DNA from: Lachnospiraceae bacterium
Lineage (GTDB): Bacteria; Bacillota; Clostridia; Lachnospirales; Lachnospiraceae
DNA: 45,229 bases
Assembly: GCA_017621975.1 (NCBI GenBank)
Contig: JAGARW010000120.1
Coordinates: 1-45,229, forward strand
Reading direction: 5' to 3'
Positions 8,747 to 15,493 of the stretch are shown here, piece after piece. The notes beneath the pieces are model-generated. The model saw nothing but the letters and a program-made list of their open reading frames with translations, did not search any database and had not been told where the DNA came from. Numbering within the stretch: position 1 is the stretch's first letter; every line of letters begins with the position of its first letter. The translations under genes and the position numbers were made by a program.

Positions 8747-9161
8747 AACGCACGTCCATGCTGATGCGGCAGTCCGCCAGATGCTCGTAATTGATCTCCA
8801 GGGCATAGTCCACATGGACGCGGATCTGCCGTTCCTCTTCCTCGACCTCGATCTGCCGCGTGTCGATCCCGACAAGAATACTGCCGAACGGCGTGCGGTA
8901 ATCGGTCATATTTTTTTTATTCTCTTCAAAAATCATATGGACGTTGACGAGTCCCCTCTTCGTCAGGTCGAGCGTCTTCCCGTTCCATTTGATAATGTTT
9001 TTCGTTGTGTCGTGAAAGCCTTCCGTCGCTTCTTCGTAAACGACATAATGGTTGTCGTTTTTCCTGTAATACTCCGCCGCCGTTACCGTTTCCAGATCGC
9101 CGGCGTCGTTTTCCCCTTCAAACTGTAGTCCTTTGATGGAAAGCAGAACCTCTTTTGTCAT
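8721..9161 (-). CDS. DUF1934 family beta-barrel protein (YwiB-like)
   Basis: 146 aa. It opens MTKEVLLSIKGLQF and shows the alternating strand pattern of the small lipocalin-like DUF1934 family, including TEGFHDTTKNIIKW and the MTDYRTPFGSI block followed by HVDYALEINYE. In this family the gene often sits close to murI, as here (from memory). AGAGGAAATT precedes the ATG. The gene is 69 nt downstream of murI on the same strand with no clear terminator between them, so it is probably the last gene of the ispE-murI cluster. Molecular function is not known to me; presumably cytoplasmic. Confidence 0.8.
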   Translation of the reverse strand: MTKEVLLSIKGLQFEGENDAGDLETVTAAEYYRKNDNHYVVYEEATEGFHDTTKNIIKWNGKTLDLTKRGLVNVHMIFEENKKNMTDYRTPFGSILVGIDTRQIEVEEEERQIRVHVDYALEINYEHLADCRISMDVRSRDGFAES

Positions 9162-9230
9162 AATTTCCTCTATTCTAAGCGCGCCCGCGCCCTTTTTTCC
9201 ATTTGATGCGTTTCCAAAAGCCCCGTATTT

Positions 9231-10055
9231 TTAATATGTTTCAATATTAATGACCTTTGCCGAAAGAATCCCGTATTTGATGATGGAATTGGCAAAGCGG
9301 ATAAATTTCTCCGCGGCGTCGCTGACAAAAAACTGATACTGATTGCTGCCAAGCTCCGGCTTTGTTTCATTCAGCAGTTCTTCCTGCTCCAGCAGCTCCC
9401 GCAGTTCTCTTGCCGTCTCGTAAGCGGGGTTGACAAGCGTCACGCCCTCGCCGACGACCTTACCGACCGTCGAACGGATCAGCGGATAATGCGTACAGCC
9501 GAGAATGAGCGTATCGATTCCGCTGTCGATCAGACCGCTCAGATACCGCATTGCGATCTCGTCCGTCACCGGATCGTGCAGCAGCCCCTCCTCTACAAGC
9601 GGCACAAACAGCGGACATGCTTTTCCGAGCACCTCCGCTTTCGGATTGATCTCTTTTATGTACCGGGAATAAATCTCGCTGCCGATCGTCGCTTCCGTAG
9701 CGATCACGCCGATCTTTCCGTTTCTTGTAGCGTCGGACGCCACCTTTGCGCCCGGCTTTACGACGCCGATGATCGGAATGTCAATTTCTTTTTCGATTTC
9801 ATCGAGCGCATAAGCGCTCGCCGTATTGCAGGCGACCACGATTGCCTTGACGTCCTGCGTCCGCAGGAAGCGGACAATCTGTCTTGAATATCTTGTTACC
9901 GTTTCCTTCGATTTGCTTCCGTACGGCACTCTTGCCGTATCTCCAAAGTAAACGATTCTTTCATTCGGAATCTGACGCATGATCTCGCGCGCAACGGTCA
10001 GTCCTCCGACGCCCGAATCAAACACCCCGATCGGGGCGTTTCTGTTCATTTTCAT
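9231..10055 (-). CDS. murI: Glutamate racemase
   Basis: 274 aa, normal length. Converts L-glutamate to D-glutamate for peptidoglycan, in the cytoplasm. The active-site pair of cysteines is present: Cys76 in VVACNTASA and the second Cys in ILGCTHYP. The N-terminal catalytic Asp13 lies in GVFDSGVGGLTV, and FGDTARVPYG is the substrate-binding loop. The start at 10055 is preferred because GGAG lies 6 nt upstream; the alternative Met two codons later is too far from it, and the longer open frame runs back inside the preceding gene. The start overlaps the preceding small membrane-protein gene by 38 bp, suggesting coupled translation. Confidence 0.95.
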   Translation of the reverse strand: MKMNRNAPIGVFDSGVGGLTVAREIMRQIPNERIVYFGDTARVPYGSKSKETVTRYSRQIVRFLRTQDVKAIVVACNTASAYALDEIEKEIDIPIIGVVKPGAKVASDATRNGKIGVIATEATIGSEIYSRYIKEINPKAEVLGKACPLFVPLVEEGLLHDPVTDEIAMRYLSGLIDSGIDTLILGCTHYPLIRSTVGKVVGEGVTLVNPAYETARELRELLEQEELLNETKPELGSNQYQFFVSDAAEKFIRFANSIIKYGILSAKVINIETY

Positions 10056-10365
10056 TTTGTTCTCCGTTCCGAAGCGCTTTTTCAGTCCTTTTTTCGCCAC
10101 GCTCTGCGCTCCATTTTGAAATTGCATCTGTGGCACGGCTCTTAATAATCACCTCTCCCGGCTCCGCTTCCAGCATCGCAAAAAAACTTTCTGTTCCGGA
10201 TACCGTATCGTCCCCCTGCCCGTCCTCGGAAACTGCCTGAAAGGTCTCTTCTGTCATCGCAATGTTCGGATACAAGATTCCCCACCAGCCTGCGGACAAA
10301 ACCGCCAGAAGGGCAAGCTGCCCTATGTAGATGCTTATCCATCCTTTTTTATGATATTCCGTCAT
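10018..10365 (-). CDS. Small single-pass membrane protein, unknown function
   Basis: 115 aa from the ATG at 10365, which has AGGAGAG 7 nt upstream. A basic N-terminus (MTEYHKKGW) is followed by one hydrophobic segment (about 9-32, ending WWGILYPNI), then a soluble tail with an acidic patch and a highly charged C-terminus. The final third overlaps the murI start in another frame, so that part may be under dual constraint. It sits between gntR and murI. No family recognised. The start codon lies in one arm of an inverted repeat (see 10359-10411). Confidence 0.6.
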   Translation of the reverse strand: MTEYHKKGWISIYIGQLALLAVLSAGWWGILYPNIAMTEETFQAVSEDGQGDDTVSGTESFFAMLEAEPGEVIIKSRATDAISKWSAERGEKRTEKALRNGEQNENEQKRPDRGV

Positions 10366-10411
10366 GGTCTCTCTCCTATCATTTCTTTTATGAAAAGTTT
10401 TTCCATGACGG
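10359..10411 (-). repeat. 9-bp inverted repeat embracing the start codon of the small membrane protein
   Basis: CCGTCATGG (minus strand 10411-10403) can pair perfectly with CCATGACGG (10367-10359). The downstream arm contains the ATG at 10365 and the ribosome site lies in the 35-nt loop. In mRNA this could hide the start codon. On the plus strand the same stem is followed by GCTTTTTTTA, so it could instead terminate antisense transcription. Pairing is seen; either role is inference. Confidence 0.4.
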
Positions 10412-10428
10412 CTTTTTTTATTCAAATA

Positions 10429-11118
10429 TTATCTGCCGCTTTTTTGTTCCATCTCGATTTTACGCATGATCGCTTCTTCCTGATTGTCAATGTGCGTCAT
10501 AACGCTCTGCGCGGCTTTTTCCTTATCCTTTTCCAAAATACTCTCATACATCGTCCTATGCTCGCGCAGAATCTGCGGATGCTTGCTTACGTCCTTCAGA
10601 TACTCGAAGCGGTAACGGTACATCTGCTCGCCGAGGTTGCTGATGATCTGCACAAGACGCAGATTTCCCGACGCCTCTACGATCGCGTCATGAAACGCCA
10701 CGTCCGCGCTTGCGATCGCTCCCGCGTCCTTTGTTGCAACCGCCGTTTCCACTTGCTCGAGACGCTCTTTCAGTTCCTGCTTTTTCTCCTCGCTGATCCT
10801 CTCGCATGCCAGCTCGATCGCCAGACTTTCGAGCGCCTGCCGCACTTCCAGCACATCCTTTAGGTTCTTTTCGGTAATATTGGCAACTTCTGCTCCCCTG
10901 CGCGGGATCATTGTCACAAGCCCTTCCAGCTCCAGTTTGCGGATCGCCTCACGGATCGGCGTCCGGCTGACGCCGAGACGGTTTGCCAGATGGATCTCCA
11001 TCAGACGCTCTCCCGGCTTGAGCTCTCCCGTCAGAATCCCTCGCCGAAGCGTTTTGAACACCACATCCCGGAGCGGAAGAAATTCATCCATATTCACCTG
11101 TAATTTATCGTCCTTCAT
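10429..11118 (-). CDS. GntR-family transcriptional regulator, FadR/FCD subfamily
   Basis: 229 aa. The N-terminal winged helix (about 15-80) contains the GntR signature GELKPGERLMEIHLANRLGV followed by SRTPIREAIRKLELEGLV. The C-terminal all-helical FCD ligand domain (about 90-215) keeps the family's metal/ligand histidines in DVAFHDAIVEASGN, LREHRTMYESI and MTHIDNQEEA. Such regulators usually sense small organic acids; the ligand here is unknown. It is 32 nt downstream of ispE on the same strand. Tandem repeats over the ispE promoter make autoregulation plausible (inference). Confidence 0.9.
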   Translation of the reverse strand: MKDDKLQVNMDEFLPLRDVVFKTLRRGILTGELKPGERLMEIHLANRLGVSRTPIREAIRKLELEGLVTMIPRRGAEVANITEKNLKDVLEVRQALESLAIELACERISEEKKQELKERLEQVETAVATKDAGAIASADVAFHDAIVEASGNLRLVQIISNLGEQMYRYRFEYLKDVSKHPQILREHRTMYESILEKDKEKAAQSVMTHIDNQEEAIMRKIEMEQKSGR

Positions 11119-11150
11119 CGCTCATCCTCTTGCTTTCTCTTTGCCGCGCA

Positions 11151-12023
11151 TCATTCGATACACGTCGCGTCTGAAAATGTCGTTACGAAAAGCTGCTTCG
11201 CCAGACCGCTCTGCTCCGCCTTCTCATATGCCGCCTGCGCGTCCTGTTCCGTCCTGAAAATACCGAATACTGTCGGTCCGCTGCCGCTCATCAGCGCGGT
11301 AACGGCTCCGCTCCCTCGTAAAAGCTCTTTGAGCTGCGCAATAACCGGGTATTTCCTTTCCGTTACCGTTTCCAGAATGTTTTCCATGTGGTTGCACATT
11401 CCGTCCAGATCCCCTGCCCGGATCGCCGCCTCCACGCTGTCAATATCAGGATGATGCCTGATCGTCTCCACATGCAGATTTTCATATACATATTTTGTCG
11501 ACACGGAAATATCCGGCTTAGCGATCACAAGATATGCCGCGGGAGGAGCCGGCAGCGGCGTCAATACCTCGCCGATGCCCTCGGAACGCATCGTCCCTCC
11601 GACAATGCAATACGGCACGTCCGCTCCGATCTGTACGCCGAGGCGTTTCATTTCTTCTATCTCCATTCCAAGGGAAAACAGACGGTTCAATCCGTGGAAT
11701 GCTGCCGCCGCGTCGCTGCTGCCGCCTGCCATGCCCGCCGCCATCGGAATCTTCTTTTTCAGCGTTATCCGAACGCCCGGAAAAGGATGCTGCTGCCGTA
11801 TCATAGCCGCTGCCCGATAAACAAGATTGCTTTCATCCGCCAAAAGCTCCGTATTGTCAATGCGCAGGCTGATTCCCTCTTCTGCTTTTTCAAAGGTAAG
11901 CTCGTCGTACAGATCAACTGTCTGCATAATCATCCGCACCTCATGATATCCGTTTTCCATACGGCGTACGACGTCCAATCCTAAATTGACCTTCGCCATC
12001 GCCTTTAATGTGATCTGATCCAT
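11151..12023 (-). CDS. ispE: 4-diphosphocytidyl-2-C-methyl-D-erythritol kinase
   Basis: 290 aa. Phosphorylates CDP-methylerythritol with ATP in the MEP isoprenoid pathway, in the cytoplasm. GHMP-kinase hallmarks: the catalytic Lys in KAMAKVNLGLDV, the ATP loop PMAAGMAGGSSDAAAAF, the catalytic Asp in GADVPYCIVGG, and the C-terminal ALMSGSGPTVFGIF loop. The ATG at 12023 is preferred because TGGAG lies 9 nt upstream; a GTG 15 bp earlier has no ribosome site. It leads the ispE-gntR-murI cluster from a consensus promoter. Confidence 0.95.
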   Translation of the reverse strand: MDQITLKAMAKVNLGLDVVRRMENGYHEVRMIMQTVDLYDELTFEKAEEGISLRIDNTELLADESNLVYRAAAMIRQQHPFPGVRITLKKKIPMAAGMAGGSSDAAAAFHGLNRLFSLGMEIEEMKRLGVQIGADVPYCIVGGTMRSEGIGEVLTPLPAPPAAYLVIAKPDISVSTKYVYENLHVETIRHHPDIDSVEAAIRAGDLDGMCNHMENILETVTERKYPVIAQLKELLRGSGAVTALMSGSGPTVFGIFRTEQDAQAAYEKAEQSGLAKQLFVTTFSDATCIE

Positions 12024-12040
12024 ATCCGGTATCTCCACTT

Positions 12041-12080
12041 GTACTTTGTATACATAGATTGTACTTTATTATATACAATT
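12041..12080. promoter_or_regulatory. Tandem 20-bp repeat, probable operator over the ispE promoter
   Basis: On the plus strand GTACTTT starts at 12041 and again at 12061, each followed within a few bases by TATACA. The first copy contains the palindrome TGTATACA (12047-12054). The second overlaps the -10 of the ispE promoter and the first lies in the early transcribed region, where a repressor would act. TGTATACA-type palindromes are used by some FCD-type GntR regulators (from memory). Confidence 0.45.
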
Positions 12081-12096
12081 TCCTATAAAAAATCAA
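12068..12096 (-). promoter_or_regulatory. Sigma-A promoter of ispE cluster
   Basis: Minus strand TTGATT (12096-12091), 17-bp spacer, perfect TATAAT (12073-12068). It lies 45 bp upstream of the ispE ATG. Confidence 0.8.
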
Positions 12097-12104
12097 TGCC
12101 GCTA

Positions 12105-12132
12105 TAAACAATCCTTACGTTTTGTCCGATAC
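12105..12132 (+). promoter_or_regulatory. Possible sigma-28-like (flagellar/motility) promoter
   Basis: TAAA (12105-12108), 16 bp, TCCGATAC (12125-12132) resembles the motility sigma consensus TAAA-N15-GCCGATAA, with a one-base longer spacer and two mismatches. A related GTCGATACAAAA occurs at 12159-12170. Start codon at 12198. The match is imperfect. Confidence 0.35.
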
Positions 12133-12197
12133 AAACTATGAGAAGTATCCAAATAACGGTCGATACAAAATGTATTCATGAACAGGGAGGTTATCAA

Positions 12198-12851
12198 ATG
12201 AGTGTAAACGGAATTACAGCAGCAAGCGGCGTCGATTATAATGCATATGACGCAGGCAGCAAAAATACGACTACGGTCTCAAAAGAGGCTGCAAAAGCAG
12301 AAGAAACCGCCGCAAAAAATGACACAGGCGTTGTATATGAAAAATCTTCTGAAACGCAGACAGATTCCGCAAAAAAGACCTATAAGCCGAATACAGAGCT
12401 GATCGCAAAGCTGAAAGCGGATGCGGACGCGCGTACGGAGCAGCTCCGCAGCCTTGTACAGCAGCTCTTTACAAAACAGGGGAACGCGTACGGCATCGCA
12501 ACGGACGACGACATGTGGAAGTTTCTCGCAGGGGGCAATTTCACCGTAGACGCCGCAACGAAAGCGCAGGCTCAGGCCGATATTGCAGACGACGGATATT
12601 GGGGCGTCGAGCAGACGTCAGACCGCATTCTTGATTTTGCGAAAGCGCTGTCCGGCGGCGATCCCGATAAGATCGAAGAGCTGAAAAACGCTTTTATCAA
12701 GGGCTTCAAGCAGGCGACAGGCGCATGGGGCAAAGATCTTCCGAGTATCTCCGGCAGAACCTACGACGCTACGATCGAGAAATTTGACAAATGGGCGGAA
12801 GAATCCAAAAAAACACAGACGACAGAAGATACGGCACAGTCGGAAGCATAG
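12198..12851 (+). CDS. Conserved hypothetical protein, possibly motility-regulated
   Basis: 217 aa. The ATG at 12198 follows GGGAGG; the frame is open 20 codons upstream but without a ribosome site. Residues 1-75 are a low-complexity Ala/Thr/Lys/Glu/Ser region lacking hydrophobic segments, opening MSVNGITAASGVDYNAY, a style seen in proteins exported by, or associated with, flagella. Residues 78-205 are an ordered helical domain containing DDGYWGVEQTSDRILDFAKA, ALSGGDPDKIEELKNAF and LPSISGRTYDATIEKFDKW. I recall similar GYWG...LP-IS-T domains in uncharacterised proteins of flagellated bacteria, but cannot name the family with confidence. No signal peptide. It is a single-gene unit ended by a clear terminator. 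Confidence 0.7.
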   Translation: MSVNGITAASGVDYNAYDAGSKNTTTVSKEAAKAEETAAKNDTGVVYEKSSETQTDSAKKTYKPNTELIAKLKADADARTEQLRSLVQQLFTKQGNAYGIATDDDMWKFLAGGNFTVDAATKAQAQADIADDGYWGVEQTSDRILDFAKALSGGDPDKIEELKNAFIKGFKQATGAWGKDLPSISGRTYDATIEKFDKWAEESKKTQTTEDTAQSEA

Positions 12852-12861
12852 GATGCATATA

Positions 12862-12900
12862 AAAACGGTATTCTCAAACAGGATACCGTTTTTTATTTTT
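12862..12900 (+). terminator. Intrinsic terminator
   Basis: AACGGTAT (12864-12871) pairs with ATACCGTT (12883-12890), 11-nt loop, followed by a T-rich tail TTTTATTTTTT. It begins 10 nt after the stop. Confidence 0.85.
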
Positions 12901-12903
12901 TAG

Positions 12904-13212
12904 GATTCGGGTGTCAAAAGGTTTTATCGAAAACTGGTATTGTCAAATTGCACAATATATTTTATTGACTGTGCCTGCGCAGGATATTAGACTTTCTTAG
13001 TGTTCCGCCTCCATGCAGCAATTTTCGGACACGATGTCCGAAAAAGGCGAAGCTGAGCCAAGGACGGCGAATCTTCGCCGCTTGCGTCAGATTGTTTCAG
13101 ACCATTGCCGGAACGCTTAGAAAGTCTTATATCCGCAGCCCGGAACAGGAAATAAAATTTTTGTACAATTTGACTAGGCATTGCAAAAATAAAACCTTTT
13201 GACACCCGAATC
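12904..13212. repeat. 309-bp nearly fully palindromic element (MITE-like or large folded RNA)
   Basis: Outer arms 12904-12927 and 13189-13212 are perfect 24-bp inverted repeats beginning GATTCGGGTGTCAAAAGG. Inside, 12942-12955 pairs with 13161-13174 (one mismatch), 12960-12966 with 13151-13157, and 12982-13007 with 13109-13134 (26 positions, two mismatches and one G-T). The centre holds three more hairpins: one around TTTTCGGACA/TGTCCGAAAA, one GGCGAA/TTCGCC, and the palindrome CCTGCGCAGG in the left arm. No clear target-site duplication is seen and there is no transposase. The 72-codon open frame on the minus strand within it looks incidental. It fits a non-autonomous mobile element or a structured RNA. 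Confidence 0.8.
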
Positions 13213-13330
13213 TTTATAAAAAATACTCATCCATATTTTATATAGTTCGTTTTGTGCATTATCACGCATTTTTTTTGTTTAATTTGTTTTTTTCTCAGAA
13301 CTGTCTGAAAACTTTTTTGAAAATTAGGAA

Positions 13331-13359
13331 TTGACATTCTCATTCAAACTCTTTATGAT
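13331..13359 (+). promoter_or_regulatory. Consensus sigma-A promoter
   Basis: Perfect TTGACA (13331-13336), 17 bp, TATGAT (13354-13359). The 5' leader contains a small GCGGC/GCCGC hairpin (13374-13387) just before the AAGGAGG site of the next gene. Confidence 0.85.
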
Positions 13360-13410
13360 ATATCCACAAAGAAGCGGCAAACGCCGCATACAAAAAGGAG
13401 GTTCCTTGTT

Positions 13411-14031
13411 ATGGAAAGATTTGTAATTGCCATTACCCGTACATGCGGCAGCGGCGCCACCAGCATCAGCAAGCTTCTCGCCGACGATCTCGGCATTGAA
13501 ATGTATGACCGCAAGCTCCTGCAGCTCGCTTCCGACGACAGCGGTATCAGCGAAGCGCTGTTCGCCAGAGCCGACGAGCACATGAAAAACAGTTTGCTTT
13601 ACCGCGTTTCCAAAAAGGTATACAACGGAGAGCTCATTCCGCCGGAAAGCGACGATTTCACATCCAACGACAACCTGTTCAACTATCAGGCGAAGGTATT
13701 AAAAGAACTGGCGGAGAGGGAATCCTACATATGCATCGGCAGAGCCGCCGACTATATTCTGCGCGATTACCCTAACGTCATCACGATCTTTATTTACGCG
13801 CCGCTTGAAAAGTGCATCGACAAAGAGATGGAGCGTCTCGGCATCGGACGGAAGGAAGCGGAAAAGCACGTTCTGACGACCGACAAATACCGCCGCGAAT
13901 ATTATAAATACCATACCGGCAGAGAATGGGAAGATCCCTATAATTACGATCTCTGCCTGAATACGGGTAAGCTCACCTACGAGCAATGCGTCCAGATCAT
14001 CAAGAATTATCTGGCTTCCCGTGTCGGTTAA
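13411..14031 (+). CDS. Cytidylate-kinase-like (Cytidylate_kin2) family protein
   Basis: 206 aa. The N-terminal strand and P-loop-like segment read FVIAITRTCGSGATSISKLLA (the CGSGATS variant of GxxGxGKS, without the usual Lys), followed by DDLGIEMYDRKLLQLAS. Later motifs are ICIGRAADYIL, the IFIYAPLEKCIDKEM strand, and a lid-like RKEAEKHVLTTDKYRREYYKYHTGREW segment before a final LCLNTGKLTYEQC. This is the pattern of the cytidylate-kinase-like family, common in Clostridia, whose substrate is not established. The P-loop variation makes classical CMP kinase activity uncertain. The start is fixed by AAGGAGG and a consensus promoter. Cytoplasmic, monocistronic. Confidence 0.8.
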   Translation: MERFVIAITRTCGSGATSISKLLADDLGIEMYDRKLLQLASDDSGISEALFARADEHMKNSLLYRVSKKVYNGELIPPESDDFTSNDNLFNYQAKVLKELAERESYICIGRAADYILRDYPNVITIFIYAPLEKCIDKEMERLGIGRKEAEKHVLTTDKYRREYYKYHTGREWEDPYNYDLCLNTGKLTYEQCVQIIKNYLASRVG

Positions 14032-14083
14032 TTTCAGTCATCCATAGCAAGTGCGTTATATTATATTTTTGGACAATATATTG

Positions 14084-14149
14084 AATTTAAAAAAATTTTC
14101 ATATTTTTTTAAATTTAGTGTTGCATTTTCCGAAAACTTTATCTATAAT
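14084..14149 (+). promoter_or_regulatory. livJ promoter with AT-rich upstream palindrome
   Basis: TTGCAT (14121-14126), 17 bp, perfect TATAAT (14144-14149). Directly upstream is a perfect 13-bp A/T inverted repeat (14084-14096 with 14103-14115) that could act as an UP element or as a weak terminator for the preceding gene. Transcription should start near 14156. Confidence 0.75.
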
Positions 14150-14169
14150 ACAATTCATTAACAGGAACG

Positions 14170-14204
14170 AAGGAGTTTCATCTTCACGATGAAGCTCCTT
14201 TTTT
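14170..14204 (+). terminator. Promoter-proximal terminator hairpin in the livJ leader (possible attenuator)
   Basis: A 13-bp stem (14170-14182 with 14188-14200, one G-T pair, loop TTCAC) runs into a T tract at 14199-14204. The stem can be lengthened by AACG/CGTT and TTAACA/TGTTAA on either side. It begins only about 14 nt after the predicted start of transcription and ends 40 nt before the livJ ATG. No second promoter is visible after it, so livJ transcription should have to read through. Confidence 0.65.
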
Positions 14205-14244
14205 CGTTGTTAAAATTGCTATGAGGCAAAAAGGAGGAGAAATT

Positions 14245-15462
14245 ATGAAGAAAAAAACATTATCTGCTTTACTGGCTCTGACCTTGGCGGCTTCCCTGAC
14301 AGGATGCGCGACAACGGGCGCAGGCGCCGAGACGGCTGCTCCCGCTGCTGAGGAAGCGGCGGCGGAAACAGAAAGCGCAGCGACGGAAAGCGTATCTCCT
14401 GAGGGCGATACGATCAAGATCGGCGTTTCCGCTCCGATTACAGGCGGTCTTGCGTTGTACGGTGAATCCGCACAGAATTCCGTTAAGATGGCCGTTGATG
14501 AGATCAACGCAGCCGGCGGCGTACTTGGCAAGCAGCTTGAGATCGCAGAGATCGTCGATGATAAGGGCGACTCTACAGAAGCTGTCAATGCATACAACCG
14601 TCTGATGAGCGACGGCGTTGTCGCAGTCATCGGTACCTACACGTCTTCCTGCTCGATTCCAATGGCAGAAAGAGCGCAGGAAGAAGGCATGCTGCTGATT
14701 TCCCCATGCGCGACAAACGCAAAGCTGACTTTAGTCGGACCGAACATTTTCCGCGCATGCTTTATTGACCCGGTACAGGGACCGATGATGACGAAATTCG
14801 CAAAAGAAGAACTCGGCGCGACGAAAGCGGCCGTCATCTATGCAAAGGATGACGATTATTCCAACGGTCTGCACGAATCCATTACAGAAGCCTGGGCAGG
14901 CTACGGACTGGAAATGGTATACGAAGGAGAATCCACAACAAAAGACGTTGACTTCTCCGCACAGGTATCTCAGGTAGTTGCAAGCGGCGCAGACGTACTC
15001 TTCTATCCGTGCATGCTCGATCAGGTTCCGATCCTTGTACAGCAGGCAAGAGAAGCAGGCTTTGAAGGCGCCATCGTCGGCGGCGACGCATGGGACTGCT
15101 CCGATACGACCGGCAAAGAAGACTACTTCAACAATACTTACTATACAAATCACTACGCTCCTGAAGATCCTTCCGAAGCAGTTCAGGCTTATGTAAGCAC
15201 TTATAAGGATACTTACGGTGCAGATACCTTGACCGCTGCAGGCGCATGCTACTATGATTCCGTTAAGATGGTCGCACAGGCGATCGAAGCAAGCGGCACC
15301 GGCGCTACGGCAGATATTATCAAAGCTATGACAGGCATGACATACGAAGGCGTAACAGGTTCCTTCACGTTGGATGAAAACGGGGACCCGAAAAAACCGA
15401 TCACATTCGTAGAGTTCAAAGACGGCGCTCCTGTATGGAGATCTAACGTAATGCCTGAATAA
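14245..15462 (+). CDS. livJ: Branched-chain amino acid ABC transporter, substrate-binding lipoprotein
   Basis: 405 aa. The ATG at 14245 follows AAGGAGGAG. A signal peptide ends in the lipobox SLTGC (Cys21), followed by a 30-residue Ala/Glu linker. The mature part is a type-1 periplasmic-binding fold: TIKIGVSAPITGGLALYGES, the DDKGDSTEAVNAYNRL segment, AVIGTYTSSCSIPMAE with the ligand-contacting Ser/Thr cluster, the AKDDDYSNGLHES hinge region and GGDAWD. It delivers Leu/Ile/Val or a related amino acid to the LivHMGF membrane complex; the specificity cannot be read from sequence. First gene of a five-gene operon. Confidence 0.92.
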   Translation: MKKKTLSALLALTLAASLTGCATTGAGAETAAPAAEEAAAETESAATESVSPEGDTIKIGVSAPITGGLALYGESAQNSVKMAVDEINAAGGVLGKQLEIAEIVDDKGDSTEAVNAYNRLMSDGVVAVIGTYTSSCSIPMAERAQEEGMLLISPCATNAKLTLVGPNIFRACFIDPVQGPMMTKFAKEELGATKAAVIYAKDDDYSNGLHESITEAWAGYGLEMVYEGESTTKDVDFSAQVSQVVASGADVLFYPCMLDQVPILVQQAREAGFEGAIVGGDAWDCSDTTGKEDYFNNTYYTNHYAPEDPSEAVQAYVSTYKDTYGADTLTAAGACYYDSVKMVAQAIEASGTGATADIIKAMTGMTYEGVTGSFTLDENGDPKKPITFVEFKDGAPVWRSNVMPE

Positions 15463-15493
15463 TGAAACCAGAAAAAGAAGGAGGGTGTCCTTT

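Noticed and set aside
12987-13205. 72-codon open frame on the minus strand inside the palindromic element
   Set aside because: No ribosome site, composition rich in Ser/Arg/Lys, and the DNA is accounted for by inverted-repeat pairing. Could be reconsidered if the same frame is conserved in other copies.
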